Assembly: GCF_900176375.1 (NCBI RefSeq)
Contig: NZ_FWYF01000004.1
Location: forward strand, 186,001-250,000
DNA length: 64,000 nt
Direction: 5' to 3'
Source of the DNA: Reichenbachiella faecimaris
Lineage (GTDB): Bacteria; Bacteroidota; Bacteroidia; Cytophagales; Cyclobacteriaceae
Shown here: positions 35,464 to 43,920 of the stretch, one piece after another
Position numbering within the stretch: the stretch's first letter is position 1
How the letters are laid out: each line of letters opens with the position of its first letter
Position numbers and translations under genes: made by a program
The notes under the pieces: model-generated
Database searches by the model: none
The model's input: the letters and a program-made list of their open reading frames with translations, nothing else
What the model was told of the DNA's origin: nothing

Positions 35464-38100
35464 ATGGAATCGAAAGAGATAAGAAAACGGTTTTTAGAGT
35501 TCTTTGAAAAAAAGCAGCATGAAATAGTGTCTTCTGCCCCAATGGTGGTACAAAACGATCCTACTTTGATGTTTACCAATGCGGGTATGAACCAATTCAA
35601 GGACTTCTTTTTGGGCAATTCTGAGCCTTCCTCTAATCGAATTGTCGATACGCAAAAGTGCTTGAGGGTTTCAGGTAAACACAATGACCTCGAGGAAGTA
35701 GGTATGGACACTTATCACCATACCATGTTTGAAATGCTCGGCAACTGGTCATTTGGAGACTATTTCAAAAAAGAGGCCATTGCATGGGCATGGGAACTGT
35801 TGACTAAAGAATTTAATCTGCCTCAAGATCGCATGTACGCTTCCGTATTTGGCGGAGATGAAGTGGATGGACTAGAGATGGATCAGGAGGCTTATGACTA
35901 TTGGAAGGACATAATTCCTGAAGATCGCATCATTAATGGATCTAAGAAAGACAACTTCTGGGAGATGGGTGACACTGGCCCTTGTGGTCCGTGTTCGGAA
36001 ATTCATATTGACTTAAGATCAAATGAAGAAGTAGCCAAAGTACCCGGCAAAGACTTGGTAAATATGGATCATCCGCAAGTGGTAGAGATCTGGAACCTGG
36101 TGTTCATGCAGTTTAATAGATTGGCCAACGGATCGCTTCAGAATCTTCCTGCCCAGCATGTAGATACAGGCATGGGCTTCGAAAGGTTGGCTATGGCGAT
36201 TCAGGGCAAGAAATCCAACTACGACACAGATGTATTTACTCCACTTATCAATTTCTTGGCAAAATCAGCCCATGTAAAATATGGTGATGATGAGAAAACA
36301 GACATTGCGCTTCGGGTAATCTCAGATCACGTTCGTGCCATTTCGTTTGCCATAGCTGACGGTCAACTCCCCTCTAATAACAAAGCTGGTTACGTCATCA
36401 GAAGAATATTGAGAAGAGCCGTACGATATGGCTATACCTTCTTAAATTTCAAGGAACCTTTCATTCATACACTTGTCCCACTACTGGCAGAGCAGTTTGA
36501 TGGGGTGTTCCCTGAGTTGATAGCTCAAAAAGATTTCATTGGTAAAGTAATTATGGAGGAAGAGTCCTCTTTCTTGCACACTCTTGACAAAGGACTTTCC
36601 AAATTAGATACCATCACAAAAGACGCAGAAAAAGAAAGCAGAGTGATTGATGGCAAGATTGCATTCGAACTTTACGATACTTATGGATTTCCTTTTGATT
36701 TGACTTCGCTTATTGCTCGTGAAAATGAGTTGAGTGTAGATGAAGAAGGCTTCAAGAAGGAAATGGAGATTCAAAAAAATCGATCTAAGAAAGCTGCTGA
36801 AACTTCTGCTGGCGACTGGATAGAATTGAAACCTATTGAAGAGGTTCAGTTCTTGGGATATGATACTTTGACTTCAAAAGCTCAAATTGTGAAATATCAA
36901 GCTATTGAAGAAAAAGGCAAGAAACTGTTCAAAATCGTCTTGGATCAGACCCCTTTCTATGCGGAAAGTGGTGGACAGGTAGGTGATTCAGGATATATTG
37001 CAGATGGTGAAAATAAAACCAGTATCATTGATACGAAAAAGGAAAACAACCTTATAGTTCACTTCACTACTGAATTGCCATCAAATTTAGAAACAGAATT
37101 TGAAGCAGTAGTCAACAGTAAAAAAAGAAAGTTGACTGAAAACAATCACAGTGCCACTCACCTGCTTCATGCAGCTTTGCGACAAGTCCTAGGCACGCAC
37201 GTACAGCAAAAGGGTTCTTTGGTTGATGAAAAAGTACTGCGCTTTGACTTTTCTCATTTCTCCAAAATGACAGATGAAGAAGTAGCTAAGGTTGAGAAAA
37301 TAGTCAATCAGAAGATCAGAGCAAATATTGCACTGAACGAGAAACGAAATGTGCCAATTGGCGAAGCTCAAGAAATGGGTGCCATGGCACTATTTGGTGA
37401 GAAGTATGGCGATTTTGTAAGAGTGATCACATTTGATAAGGACTATTCTGTAGAATTGTGTGGTGGAACGCATGTACCCGCTACAGGCACCATAGGCCTG
37501 CTCAAGATCGTCTCTGAAGGGTCAGTGGCTGCCGGAGTAAGAAGAATAGAAGCTATTACTGCCGACAAAGCAGAAGAATATTACAACAAACAAAATGAGT
37601 TGGTGGCACAAGTAAACGAGCTGCTACATCATCCAAAAGATACACTGAAGGCCATTGAAGCATTGGTAAAGGAGAAGCAAGAGCTGACCAAAGCTATAGA
37701 ATCAATCAATGCTGAGAAATCTAGTGCACAAAAAGAAGTGCTGCAAAAAGCCATTCAGTCTATCAATGGATACAATGTGTTGATCTCTGAAGCTCAGTTG
37801 CCTGATACTGAGGGATTGAAAAAGCTGTCCTTCGAGCTCAAAAACGAAGTAGATAACCTGATAATGATAGTGGCGGCTGATATAGCCGGGAAACCACAAA
37901 TTTCGATTATGATTTCTGAAGATCTAGTAAAGTCCTTAGACCTTCATGCTGGCAATTTGATCAAGGAACTAGCCAAAGAAATCAAAGGTGGGGGTGGCGG
38001 ACAGCCGTTTTACGCAACAGCTGGTGGCAAAGACATTAGTGGATTGTCCAGCGTAGTTACCAAAGCCAAAGCAATAATAGAAGGAGTCACGAATCATTAA
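35464..38100 (+). CDS. alaS: Alanyl-tRNA synthetase
   Basis: This enzyme charges tRNA-Ala. The 878-residue protein has the usual layout. The class II catalytic domain carries APMVVQNDPTLMFTNAGMNQ and TGMGFERLAMAIQGK. The editing domain carries the zinc motifs HSATHLLH (near residue 562) and CGGTHV (near 666). The C-terminal domain includes a coiled coil and the Gly-rich IKGGGGGQPFYATAGG. All key motifs are intact. It is followed after 7 bases by gatB, so both form one transcription unit of translation genes. Confidence 0.97.
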   Translation: MESKEIRKRFLEFFEKKQHEIVSSAPMVVQNDPTLMFTNAGMNQFKDFFLGNSEPSSNRIVDTQKCLRVSGKHNDLEEVGMDTYHHTMFEMLGNWSFGDYFKKEAIAWAWELLTKEFNLPQDRMYASVFGGDEVDGLEMDQEAYDYWKDIIPEDRIINGSKKDNFWEMGDTGPCGPCSEIHIDLRSNEEVAKVPGKDLVNMDHPQVVEIWNLVFMQFNRLANGSLQNLPAQHVDTGMGFERLAMAIQGKKSNYDTDVFTPLINFLAKSAHVKYGDDEKTDIALRVISDHVRAISFAIADGQLPSNNKAGYVIRRILRRAVRYGYTFLNFKEPFIHTLVPLLAEQFDGVFPELIAQKDFIGKVIMEEESSFLHTLDKGLSKLDTITKDAEKESRVIDGKIAFELYDTYGFPFDLTSLIARENELSVDEEGFKKEMEIQKNRSKKAAETSAGDWIELKPIEEVQFLGYDTLTSKAQIVKYQAIEEKGKKLFKIVLDQTPFYAESGGQVGDSGYIADGENKTSIIDTKKENNLIVHFTTELPSNLETEFEAVVNSKKRKLTENNHSATHLLHAALRQVLGTHVQQKGSLVDEKVLRFDFSHFSKMTDEEVAKVEKIVNQKIRANIALNEKRNVPIGEAQEMGAMALFGEKYGDFVRVITFDKDYSVELCGGTHVPATGTIGLLKIVSEGSVAAGVRRIEAITADKAEEYYNKQNELVAQVNELLHHPKDTLKAIEALVKEKQELTKAIESINAEKSSAQKEVLQKAIQSINGYNVLISEAQLPDTEGLKKLSFELKNEVDNLIMIVAADIAGKPQISIMISEDLVKSLDLHAGNLIKELAKEIKGGGGGQPFYATAGGKDISGLSSVVTKAKAIIEGVTNH

Positions 38101-38107
38101 ATAGGTT

Positions 38108-39559
38108 TTGAAAAACATATTAGACAAATACGATCTGGTTGTAGGACTGGAAATTCACGTGCAGTTGAACACGGCAAGCAAACTTTTTGCCGCGGACAAA
38201 AACAGTTTTGGTGATGCCCCTAATAGTAATGTGAGCCCGATTACACTGGCTCACCCAGGCACTCTACCCAAGCCCAACAAGGCCGTGATCAGTCACGCCA
38301 TCAAGATGGGATTGGCCATCAATTGCGACATAGCACCCTACACCACTTTCGATCGTAAAAATTATTTCTATCCAGATTTACCTAAAGGGTACCAAACCAC
38401 CCAGGATCAACATCCCATTTGCAGAGGCGGCTATATAGATGTAAAAAGTGGAGATGGCATCAAACGTGTTAAATTCAACAGAATTCATATTGAAGAGGAT
38501 GCTGGAAAGTCCTCCCATGATGCAGAGCACGAAGGTTCTCTTTTGGACTACAATCGTGCGGGTACCCCATTAATTGAAATGGTGACAGAACCTGAAATCA
38601 GTACAGCAGAAGAAGCAGGAAATCTTTTGACGGAGATTCGTAAAATTGTACGATACATCAATGTAGGTGATGGCAATATGGAGCAAGGATCTTTACGATG
38701 TGACGCTAATATCTCCTTGAAACCAAAAGGATCTGATAAACTCGGTAAACGAGTAGAGATCAAAAACATGAACTCTATTCGTAATGTACAGCGAGCCATT
38801 AGTCATGAAGTTGAAAGACAAGCGGATATTTTAGAAGTGGGCAAAACAGTGCTGCAAGAGACGCGAGGATTCAATGATGAAACTGGTGAAACCACGGGCC
38901 AACGAACCAAAGAAGAAGCCAATGACTACAGGTACTTTCCTTGCCCTGATCTACTGGCTATTCACGTAAGTGAAGAGTGGATAGCTGAGATTCAGGCTAC
39001 TTTACCTCAGCTTCCGCATGAGGTATTAGCTGACCTGCAAACCAATTTTGACTTGAGTGCTTACGATGCAGAAATCATTGCTGATCAAAAAGAGTTGTCT
39101 GATTATTTCTACGCTACAGCTAAATTAACCTCGCACTTTAAACGTATTGCCAATTGGATGATTGGCCCAATCAAGAGTTATTTGAATGATTCAAATATTG
39201 AAATTCAAGAGGCTGTCATCAAGCCAGCTTTATTGGCAGAAATTATTGAAATGGTGGCCTCAGATAAGCTCAGCTTCTCAATGGCTTCTACTCGTTTGTT
39301 GCCCGCTTTGATCGATTCACCACATCAATCTGCTTTTGACCTAGCTAAGCAAATGGAGTTGCTACAAAGTGATGACCAAGATGAATTGGTAAAAACCATT
39401 GAGGACGTAATTGCCAGTATGCCTGATAAAGCCAAGGCCTATAAAAATGGAAAAAAAGGATTGCTTGGATTGTTCGTGGGCGAAGTGATGAAGAAATCTG
39501 GCGGCAAAGCCAATCCAAAAGTAGCGAACAAATTAATCGCAGAACTATTAGAAAAGTAA
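38108..39559 (+). CDS. gatB: Aspartyl/glutamyl-tRNA amidotransferase subunit B, TTG start
   Basis: GatB is the kinase/amidotransferase subunit that converts Glu-tRNA-Gln or Asp-tRNA-Asn to the amide form. The 483-residue product opens with YDLVVGLEIHVQLNTASKLF and carries YFYPDLPKGYQTTQ, IEEDAGKSSHD, DYNRAGTPLIEMVTEPE and the C-terminal YqeY/tRNA-binding part (GLFVGEVMKKSGGKANP). No ATG precedes the conserved start, so TTG at 38108, 7 bases after the alaS stop, is the start. The A and C subunits are not in the window. Confidence 0.96.
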   Translation: MKNILDKYDLVVGLEIHVQLNTASKLFAADKNSFGDAPNSNVSPITLAHPGTLPKPNKAVISHAIKMGLAINCDIAPYTTFDRKNYFYPDLPKGYQTTQDQHPICRGGYIDVKSGDGIKRVKFNRIHIEEDAGKSSHDAEHEGSLLDYNRAGTPLIEMVTEPEISTAEEAGNLLTEIRKIVRYINVGDGNMEQGSLRCDANISLKPKGSDKLGKRVEIKNMNSIRNVQRAISHEVERQADILEVGKTVLQETRGFNDETGETTGQRTKEEANDYRYFPCPDLLAIHVSEEWIAEIQATLPQLPHEVLADLQTNFDLSAYDAEIIADQKELSDYFYATAKLTSHFKRIANWMIGPIKSYLNDSNIEIQEAVIKPALLAEIIEMVASDKLSFSMASTRLLPALIDSPHQSAFDLAKQMELLQSDDQDELVKTIEDVIASMPDKAKAYKNGKKGLLGLFVGEVMKKSGGKANPKVANKLIAELLEK

Positions 39560-39614
39560 CAACAACAGAACTATTTCGTTGACACAAACTGTTGAGAACG
39601 GTAAAAATAAGAAG

Positions 39615-40715
39615 ATGAGAAAAAATTTATTTTTTGTAATTACATCATTGATCCTTGCTTCGGCATGTACCCAAAAAGAAGGCATCACTATTTCAGGAAA
39701 TTATGACAATCCAGTAGAAGATCAATTGGTGAAAATTGAACTGATCATGAACAATGAACTCACAGTCATTGATTCGTTCAGATTAGAACCTCATGGTAAT
39801 TACAACAGAATACTCAAGGTAGCTGAGCCTGGCTTTTATCGCCTTAACTTCTACAACCGACACGTCACCAATATGATTCTAGGCGATTCTGACATCCAGT
39901 TAGTGAAAGATGAAAATGACCCAAGAGGTGGTTATAAAGTAAGTGGCTCTAAAGACATGGACTACATCTATGCACTCACAGCATTGAAGCAAGACTTCGA
40001 AAAACAGTCTCAGACGCTCAATGAAGAATTTATGAATGCAAGGAATAGTGGTGACATGCAACTTTTGGAAGATATCAGAAATCGTTTTATGCAAATGAAA
40101 GCTACAAGTGATAATCAAATCAAATCGGCTATATTAAAGATGGATGGCTCCATAGCTGGTATTTTATCTACTTCCTTTATTGATGAAGAAAATGAATTTG
40201 CATTTCTTGATAGCCTAGCTCAGAAATATCAAAAAGAGCTCCCAAACTCCAGCTACACCAATGAATTGGTAAAGAAAGTAGAGGCCTATCGTAAACTGGC
40301 TGTAGGCTCACCTGCTCCAGAAATATCACTTCCCAATCCTGCAGGAGAAATTGTATCCCTTAGCTCATTCAAAGGAAAATATGTAATGATCGACTTCTGG
40401 GCAGCATGGTGTAGACCTTGCAGAGCTGAAAACCCCAACGTGGTTAGAATGTATCAAACGTATGGTGGCAAAGGCTTCGAAATTCTTGGAGTATCCTTGG
40501 ACAGGCAAAAAGAATCCTGGGTAAAGGCCATAGCAGAAGACCAACTGACTTGGGCACAGGTTTCAGATTTGAAATACTTCGAATCTGAGGCCGCGCAGCT
40601 GTATCAAATCAATTCAATTCCTGCTACTTACCTCATTGGCCCTGACGGAACCATCATAGCAAAAAATTTGAGAGGTGCAGAATTAGAAGCTAAACTCAAG
40701 GAAATTTTCGGTTGA
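39615..40715 (+). CDS. TlpA-like thioredoxin-fold lipoprotein with DUF4369 domain
   Basis: This 366-residue lipoprotein (MRKNLFFVITSLILASAC) has an N-terminal DUF4369-like beta domain (about 23-125) and a helical linker. The C-terminal AhpC-TSA/thioredoxin domain has WAAWCRPCRAENPN, active-site cysteines C266 and C269, and the cis-Pro loop NSIPATYLIGPDG. It should act as a periplasmic thiol-disulphide oxidoreductase, probably a reductant like TlpA/ResA; its partner is unknown. An in-frame TTG at 39579 precedes it, but the ATG at 39615 directly begins the signal peptide and is preferred. It follows gatB by 55 bases and ends 3 bases from a convergent gene. Confidence 0.9.
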   Translation: MRKNLFFVITSLILASACTQKEGITISGNYDNPVEDQLVKIELIMNNELTVIDSFRLEPHGNYNRILKVAEPGFYRLNFYNRHVTNMILGDSDIQLVKDENDPRGGYKVSGSKDMDYIYALTALKQDFEKQSQTLNEEFMNARNSGDMQLLEDIRNRFMQMKATSDNQIKSAILKMDGSIAGILSTSFIDEENEFAFLDSLAQKYQKELPNSSYTNELVKKVEAYRKLAVGSPAPEISLPNPAGEIVSLSSFKGKYVMIDFWAAWCRPCRAENPNVVRMYQTYGGKGFEILGVSLDRQKESWVKAIAEDQLTWAQVSDLKYFESEAAQLYQINSIPATYLIGPDGTIIAKNLRGAELEAKLKEIFG

Positions 40716-40718
40716 CAT

Positions 40719-41237
40719 TTATTTAAAAACTTGCTGTAGAACTCCCCACAGTTTCTTTCGCAAATCTGGAGAAGCAGAAATATTGTTCAAAGCGTCAGCT
40801 ACTATCAATTGACCATCACCCAACTTGGTTGACACATATTGCTGTGTACTCACTGGCACGGGCAACTGGTGATTGGGCGTAAAGGCGATCACATAACTAT
40901 ATCCTACTGTTTTGGGTGTAGTCGCAGCTACATTTTGAAAGTCCACCTTTTCTATAGAACTACCAATGGCACCTAAGATTTTACCTAAATATTCTAAATC
41001 TGATGTTGGAAGATTGACGGCTGTAGGATTGTCAAATAATATTAGAGTTTCATGAGTTGGTTTTGCAGGACTTTCTAATTCTACAGAAGGCTCTTGAACT
41101 GTAGACACTTTCTCCTTTTGGGGAGTATCTTCATGGTCAACAACTGCATCAACCTGAGAATTCTTCACTGACTTTTCGTCAATCAAAAAAATATCTTCGT
41201 TGATCAGAAATTTTAAAAAATCGTTAGACTCATTCAT
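40719..41237 (-). CDS. Conserved hypothetical protein, last gene of the pcm operon
   Basis: This soluble 172-residue protein has a poorly conserved, acidic, low-complexity middle (about 25-75) and a more ordered C-terminal half (LEYLGKILGAIGSSIEKVDF, SYVIAFTPNHQLPVPVST, LIVADALNNISASPDLRKKL). That half looks weakly like the psi-type (HolD) or a similar small alpha/beta fold, but I cannot support an assignment. Its start overlaps the end of the thioesterase gene by 8 bases, indicating translational coupling in the order pcm, thioesterase, this gene. Confidence 0.65.
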   Translation of the reverse strand: MNESNDFLKFLINEDIFLIDEKSVKNSQVDAVVDHEDTPQKEKVSTVQEPSVELESPAKPTHETLILFDNPTAVNLPTSDLEYLGKILGAIGSSIEKVDFQNVAATTPKTVGYSYVIAFTPNHQLPVPVSTQQYVSTKLGDGQLIVADALNNISASPDLRKKLWGVLQQVFK

Positions 41238-41754
41238 TGATAAAAATTGATTTGAGTTCAGTGGCCTCCTCTGGTTTCATTTTCTTGGCCAATACCAGAC
41301 GAAGCTGTCTCCGCCTCAATGCCCCTGCGTACATCTCCTTTTCTTCATCAGTTTCAGGCACTACTTCTGGTACATCTATAGGACTTCCTCCCTGATCCAC
41401 AGCCACAAATGTATAAAAAGCTTGATTGCTACTCACTTTCTTTCCTCCTGGGATATCCTCAGCTAAAACGTCAATAAATACTTCCATAGAAGAATTAAAT
41501 GATCGTGTCACTTTGGCCGTAAGGGTAATTACATTGCCTAATCGAATCGGAGCTGAAAAGGAAACATTATCTACCGAAGCCGTCACTACGATACGATTAG
41601 AGTGCTTTTGTGCCGCAATGGCTGACGCAATGTCCATCCAATGCAGCAGTCTACCTCCCATCAGATTGTTGAGGGTATTGGTATCATTGGGCAGTACCAA
41701 TTCAGTCATGATCGCGATTGACTCTGAAGGTGTCTTTTGTTTCTTTTTACTCAT
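41230..41754 (-). CDS. Acyl-CoA thioesterase, hotdog fold (YciA/BACH type)
   Basis: This 174-residue enzyme would hydrolyse acyl-CoA thioesters. Hotdog-fold hallmarks are MTELVLPNDTNTLNNLMGGR, LLHWMDIASAIAA with the catalytic-type Asp, VTASVDNVSFSAPIRLGNVI and SNQAFYTFVAVD. The tail after about 130 is helical and charged. The start at 41754 (MSKKKQK) leaves a 5-base gap to the pcm stop; an ATG at 41772 would overlap pcm and is less likely. Confidence 0.88.
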   Translation of the reverse strand: MSKKKQKTPSESIAIMTELVLPNDTNTLNNLMGGRLLHWMDIASAIAAQKHSNRIVVTASVDNVSFSAPIRLGNVITLTAKVTRSFNSSMEVFIDVLAEDIPGGKKVSSNQAFYTFVAVDQGGSPIDVPEVVPETDEEKEMYAGALRRRQLRLVLAKKMKPEEATELKSIFINE

Positions 41755-41759
41755 GCGTT

Positions 41760-42416
41760 TTATTTTTTCCAACCCTCATCCCCTAAAAGAGGCACAAAGC
41801 TGAAATTGCTATATTCTTCTTTTGTAATTCTTCCGTCTAATTGCTTGGTCAAACGTAACATTTTTTGGGTGGTTCTATTCCCTACTGGAATTACCAAATG
41901 TCCACCAGGTTTCAATTGATCTATTAGCGCTTTGGGTACTGTAGGTGCTCCAGCCGTTACGATAATTCCGTCGTATGGCGCAAATTTATCATATCCTAAT
42001 GAACCATCGCCTATGATAAACCGTGGTGAGTAGCCCATAAACTTAAGCATTTTTTGAGCCAGCTTTGACAACTTCTCCTTATACTCGATAGTCACTAAAT
42101 CCACCCCATTTTCCACGAGTACACATGCTTGATAACCAGAGCCTGTACCAATTTCTAATATCCTCTTACCGGGTTTGGCCTCAAGCAAATCAGTTTGGAA
42201 AGCTACAGTATAAGGCTGAGAAATGGTTTGGCCTTCAGCTATAGGAAAGGCCTTGTCTTGATAGGCGTGCTCTACAAAAATTTCGTCAAAGAACCAGTGT
42301 CTTGGAACTTTCCCAATAGCATCAAGTACTCTTTCATTGCTTATCCCCTTCTCGCGCAATTTTCTCACGAGAGATTTCCTCATTCCTTTATGTTTGTAGG
42401 TATCCTTCAATTCCAT
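41760..42416 (-). CDS. pcm: Protein-L-isoaspartate O-methyltransferase
   Basis: This enzyme uses S-adenosylmethionine to repair isoaspartyl residues in aged proteins. The 218-residue sequence has VPRHWFF, QTISQPYTVAFQTDLLEA, the SAM-binding motif RILEIGTGSGYQACVL, IIGDGSLGYDKFAPYDGIIVTAGAP and GGHLVIPVGN, in family order and at family length. It is the first gene of a three-gene minus-strand operon and is divergent from riboflavin synthase, with a 99-base gap. Confidence 0.96.
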   Translation of the reverse strand: MELKDTYKHKGMRKSLVRKLREKGISNERVLDAIGKVPRHWFFDEIFVEHAYQDKAFPIAEGQTISQPYTVAFQTDLLEAKPGKRILEIGTGSGYQACVLVENGVDLVTIEYKEKLSKLAQKMLKFMGYSPRFIIGDGSLGYDKFAPYDGIIVTAGAPTVPKALIDQLKPGGHLVIPVGNRTTQKMLRLTKQLDGRITKEEYSNFSFVPLLGDEGWKK

Positions 42417-42515
42417 GAACGACCAAAAATAGGAGATAAATTAATTATTGATCATTCCACGACCCGTATATTTTAGCTAACCTTACATTAAATTTTTATA
42501 GAACCTATTAATCAT

Positions 42516-43103
42516 ATGTTTACAGGGATAATTGAAAACATTGGAATCGTAAAAGAAATTTATCAATCAGGAACCAACATTGATTTCACCATACAAAGTG
42601 CGATTAGCAACGAACTCAAAATAGATCAAAGTGTTGCCCACAATGGTGTTTGCCTGACAGTTACCGAGCTAGCCGAAGATTGGCATAAGGTAACAGCCGT
42701 AGAAGAAACACTTCTCAAGACAAATCTCAACCAGTTGAAAAGTGGTGACATCACCAATTTAGAAAGATGTATGATTGCCAATGGTCGATTTGACGGACAT
42801 ATTGTACAAGGTCATGTGGATCAAACTGGAAAATGTACAAATAAGGAAGAAAGAGATGGAAGCTGGTTATTTGACTTCGAATATGACCAAAATAAAGGAA
42901 ATGTCACGGTAGAAAAGGGCTCTATCTGTATCAATGGCATTAGTTTGACTTGTTTCAATTCAGGTGACGGTAAATTTTCTGTGACTATAATACCCTATAC
43001 TATGGAGCATACGAGTTTCAAAACATTGCGAGTTGGAGACACCGTCAATCTGGAATTTGATATTATTGGAAAATATGTTTCTAAACTTTTAAATAAAAAG
43101 TAA
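42516..43103 (+). CDS. ribE: Riboflavin synthase, alpha subunit
   Basis: It catalyses the final step of riboflavin synthesis, dismutation of two lumazine molecules. The 195-residue protein shows the two-fold lumazine-binding repeat: MFTGIIENIGIV with VAHNGVCLTVTEL, then FDGHIVQGHVDQTG with EKGSICINGISLTCF, and the C-terminal IPYTMEHTSF. It is alone in its pathway here, and no FMN riboswitch is evident in the 99-base upstream gap. It is followed after 35 bases by the LytTR regulator gene. Confidence 0.96.
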   Translation: MFTGIIENIGIVKEIYQSGTNIDFTIQSAISNELKIDQSVAHNGVCLTVTELAEDWHKVTAVEETLLKTNLNQLKSGDITNLERCMIANGRFDGHIVQGHVDQTGKCTNKEERDGSWLFDFEYDQNKGNVTVEKGSICINGISLTCFNSGDGKFSVTIIPYTMEHTSFKTLRVGDTVNLEFDIIGKYVSKLLNKK

Positions 43104-43138
43104 ATTAACAGATTAATAAAAACTAAGCAGACTTATAT

Positions 43139-43840
43139 ATGGCGCTGAATTGTATGGTAGTGGATGATGATGAGCTGGCCAGGCTCATGATCAGAAAATA
43201 TGTTGAGAAGACCGATTTCCTCGAAATGACACATGAGATGTCTAATGGTATAGAAGCTTCCAATATCCTACTTCAAAAAGACAATCCTGATGTCGATATC
43301 ATATTTCTTGACATTGAAATGCCAGAAATGTCTGGTATCGAGTTGATGGAATCATTGACAGCGGACTATCAGGTGATCATGATTACCTCAGCTGAAAAGT
43401 ACGCTGTCCGTGCTTTTGAGAAGAATGTAACGGACTACTTAGTTAAACCTTTTAGCTATGGTAGGTTCCTCAAAGCGGCCGTAAAAGCCAACGAAACCTT
43501 AGAAAATCAGCGTAAAAAAGCCGAAAGTTTTCACGAACTATATGTAAAATCAGACTCCAGAATTTACAAGATTATCTTGGACAATATTCTTTTTATTGAA
43601 GCTATGGCTGATTATGTGATATTCAATACAATCAGTGGCAAGCACATTGTGCATCATACGATGAAGGGAATAGAGAAGAAATTGCCAGCAAGCACTTTTG
43701 GCCGTGTGCATCGCTCTTATATCATAAACTACGACAAGATCAACTACTTTGAAGATATGAATGTAGTGATTAACGAAAAATACATTCCTGTTGGAGTTTC
43801 TTATAGGGAAAAGGTATTTGAACGACTGAATATGTTGTAA
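43139..43840 (+). CDS. LytTR-family response regulator
   Basis: This 233-residue regulator has an N-terminal receiver domain with acidic D9-D10-D11, phosphoacceptor D58 (IIFLDIEMPEMSG), MITSAEKYAV and DYLVKPFSYGRF. The C-terminal LytTR DNA-binding domain spans about 140-233 (FIEAMADYVIFNTISGKHIV, FGRVHRSYIINYDKI). Such proteins usually work with a 7TM-type histidine kinase; none is adjacent, so the partner lies elsewhere. It may be co-transcribed with ribE and ends at a strong terminator. Confidence 0.93.
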   Translation: MALNCMVVDDDELARLMIRKYVEKTDFLEMTHEMSNGIEASNILLQKDNPDVDIIFLDIEMPEMSGIELMESLTADYQVIMITSAEKYAVRAFEKNVTDYLVKPFSYGRFLKAAVKANETLENQRKKAESFHELYVKSDSRIYKIILDNILFIEAMADYVIFNTISGKHIVHHTMKGIEKKLPASTFGRVHRSYIINYDKINYFEDMNVVINEKYIPVGVSYREKVFERLNML

Positions 43841-43862
43841 TACATTACACACCAAAATTGAA

Positions 43863-43906
43863 AATAAAAAGGCCTTGCTTGAATATTCAAGCAAGGCCTT
43901 TTTATT
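43863..43906. terminator. Bidirectional terminator, 44-bp perfect palindrome
   Basis: The sequence is a perfect inverted repeat over 44 bases with the core GGCCTTGCTTGAATATTCAA and A/T tracts at both ends. It lies 22 bases after the plus-strand LytTR stop and 14 bases after the minus-strand giant gene stop. It therefore should end both convergent transcripts. Confidence 0.92.
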
Positions 43907-43920
43907 AAGGAATGACACCA

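Noticed and set aside
42417-42515. FMN riboswitch before riboflavin synthase
   Set aside because: The gap is only 99 bases and AT-rich, without the conserved G+C-rich elements of an RFN aptamer.
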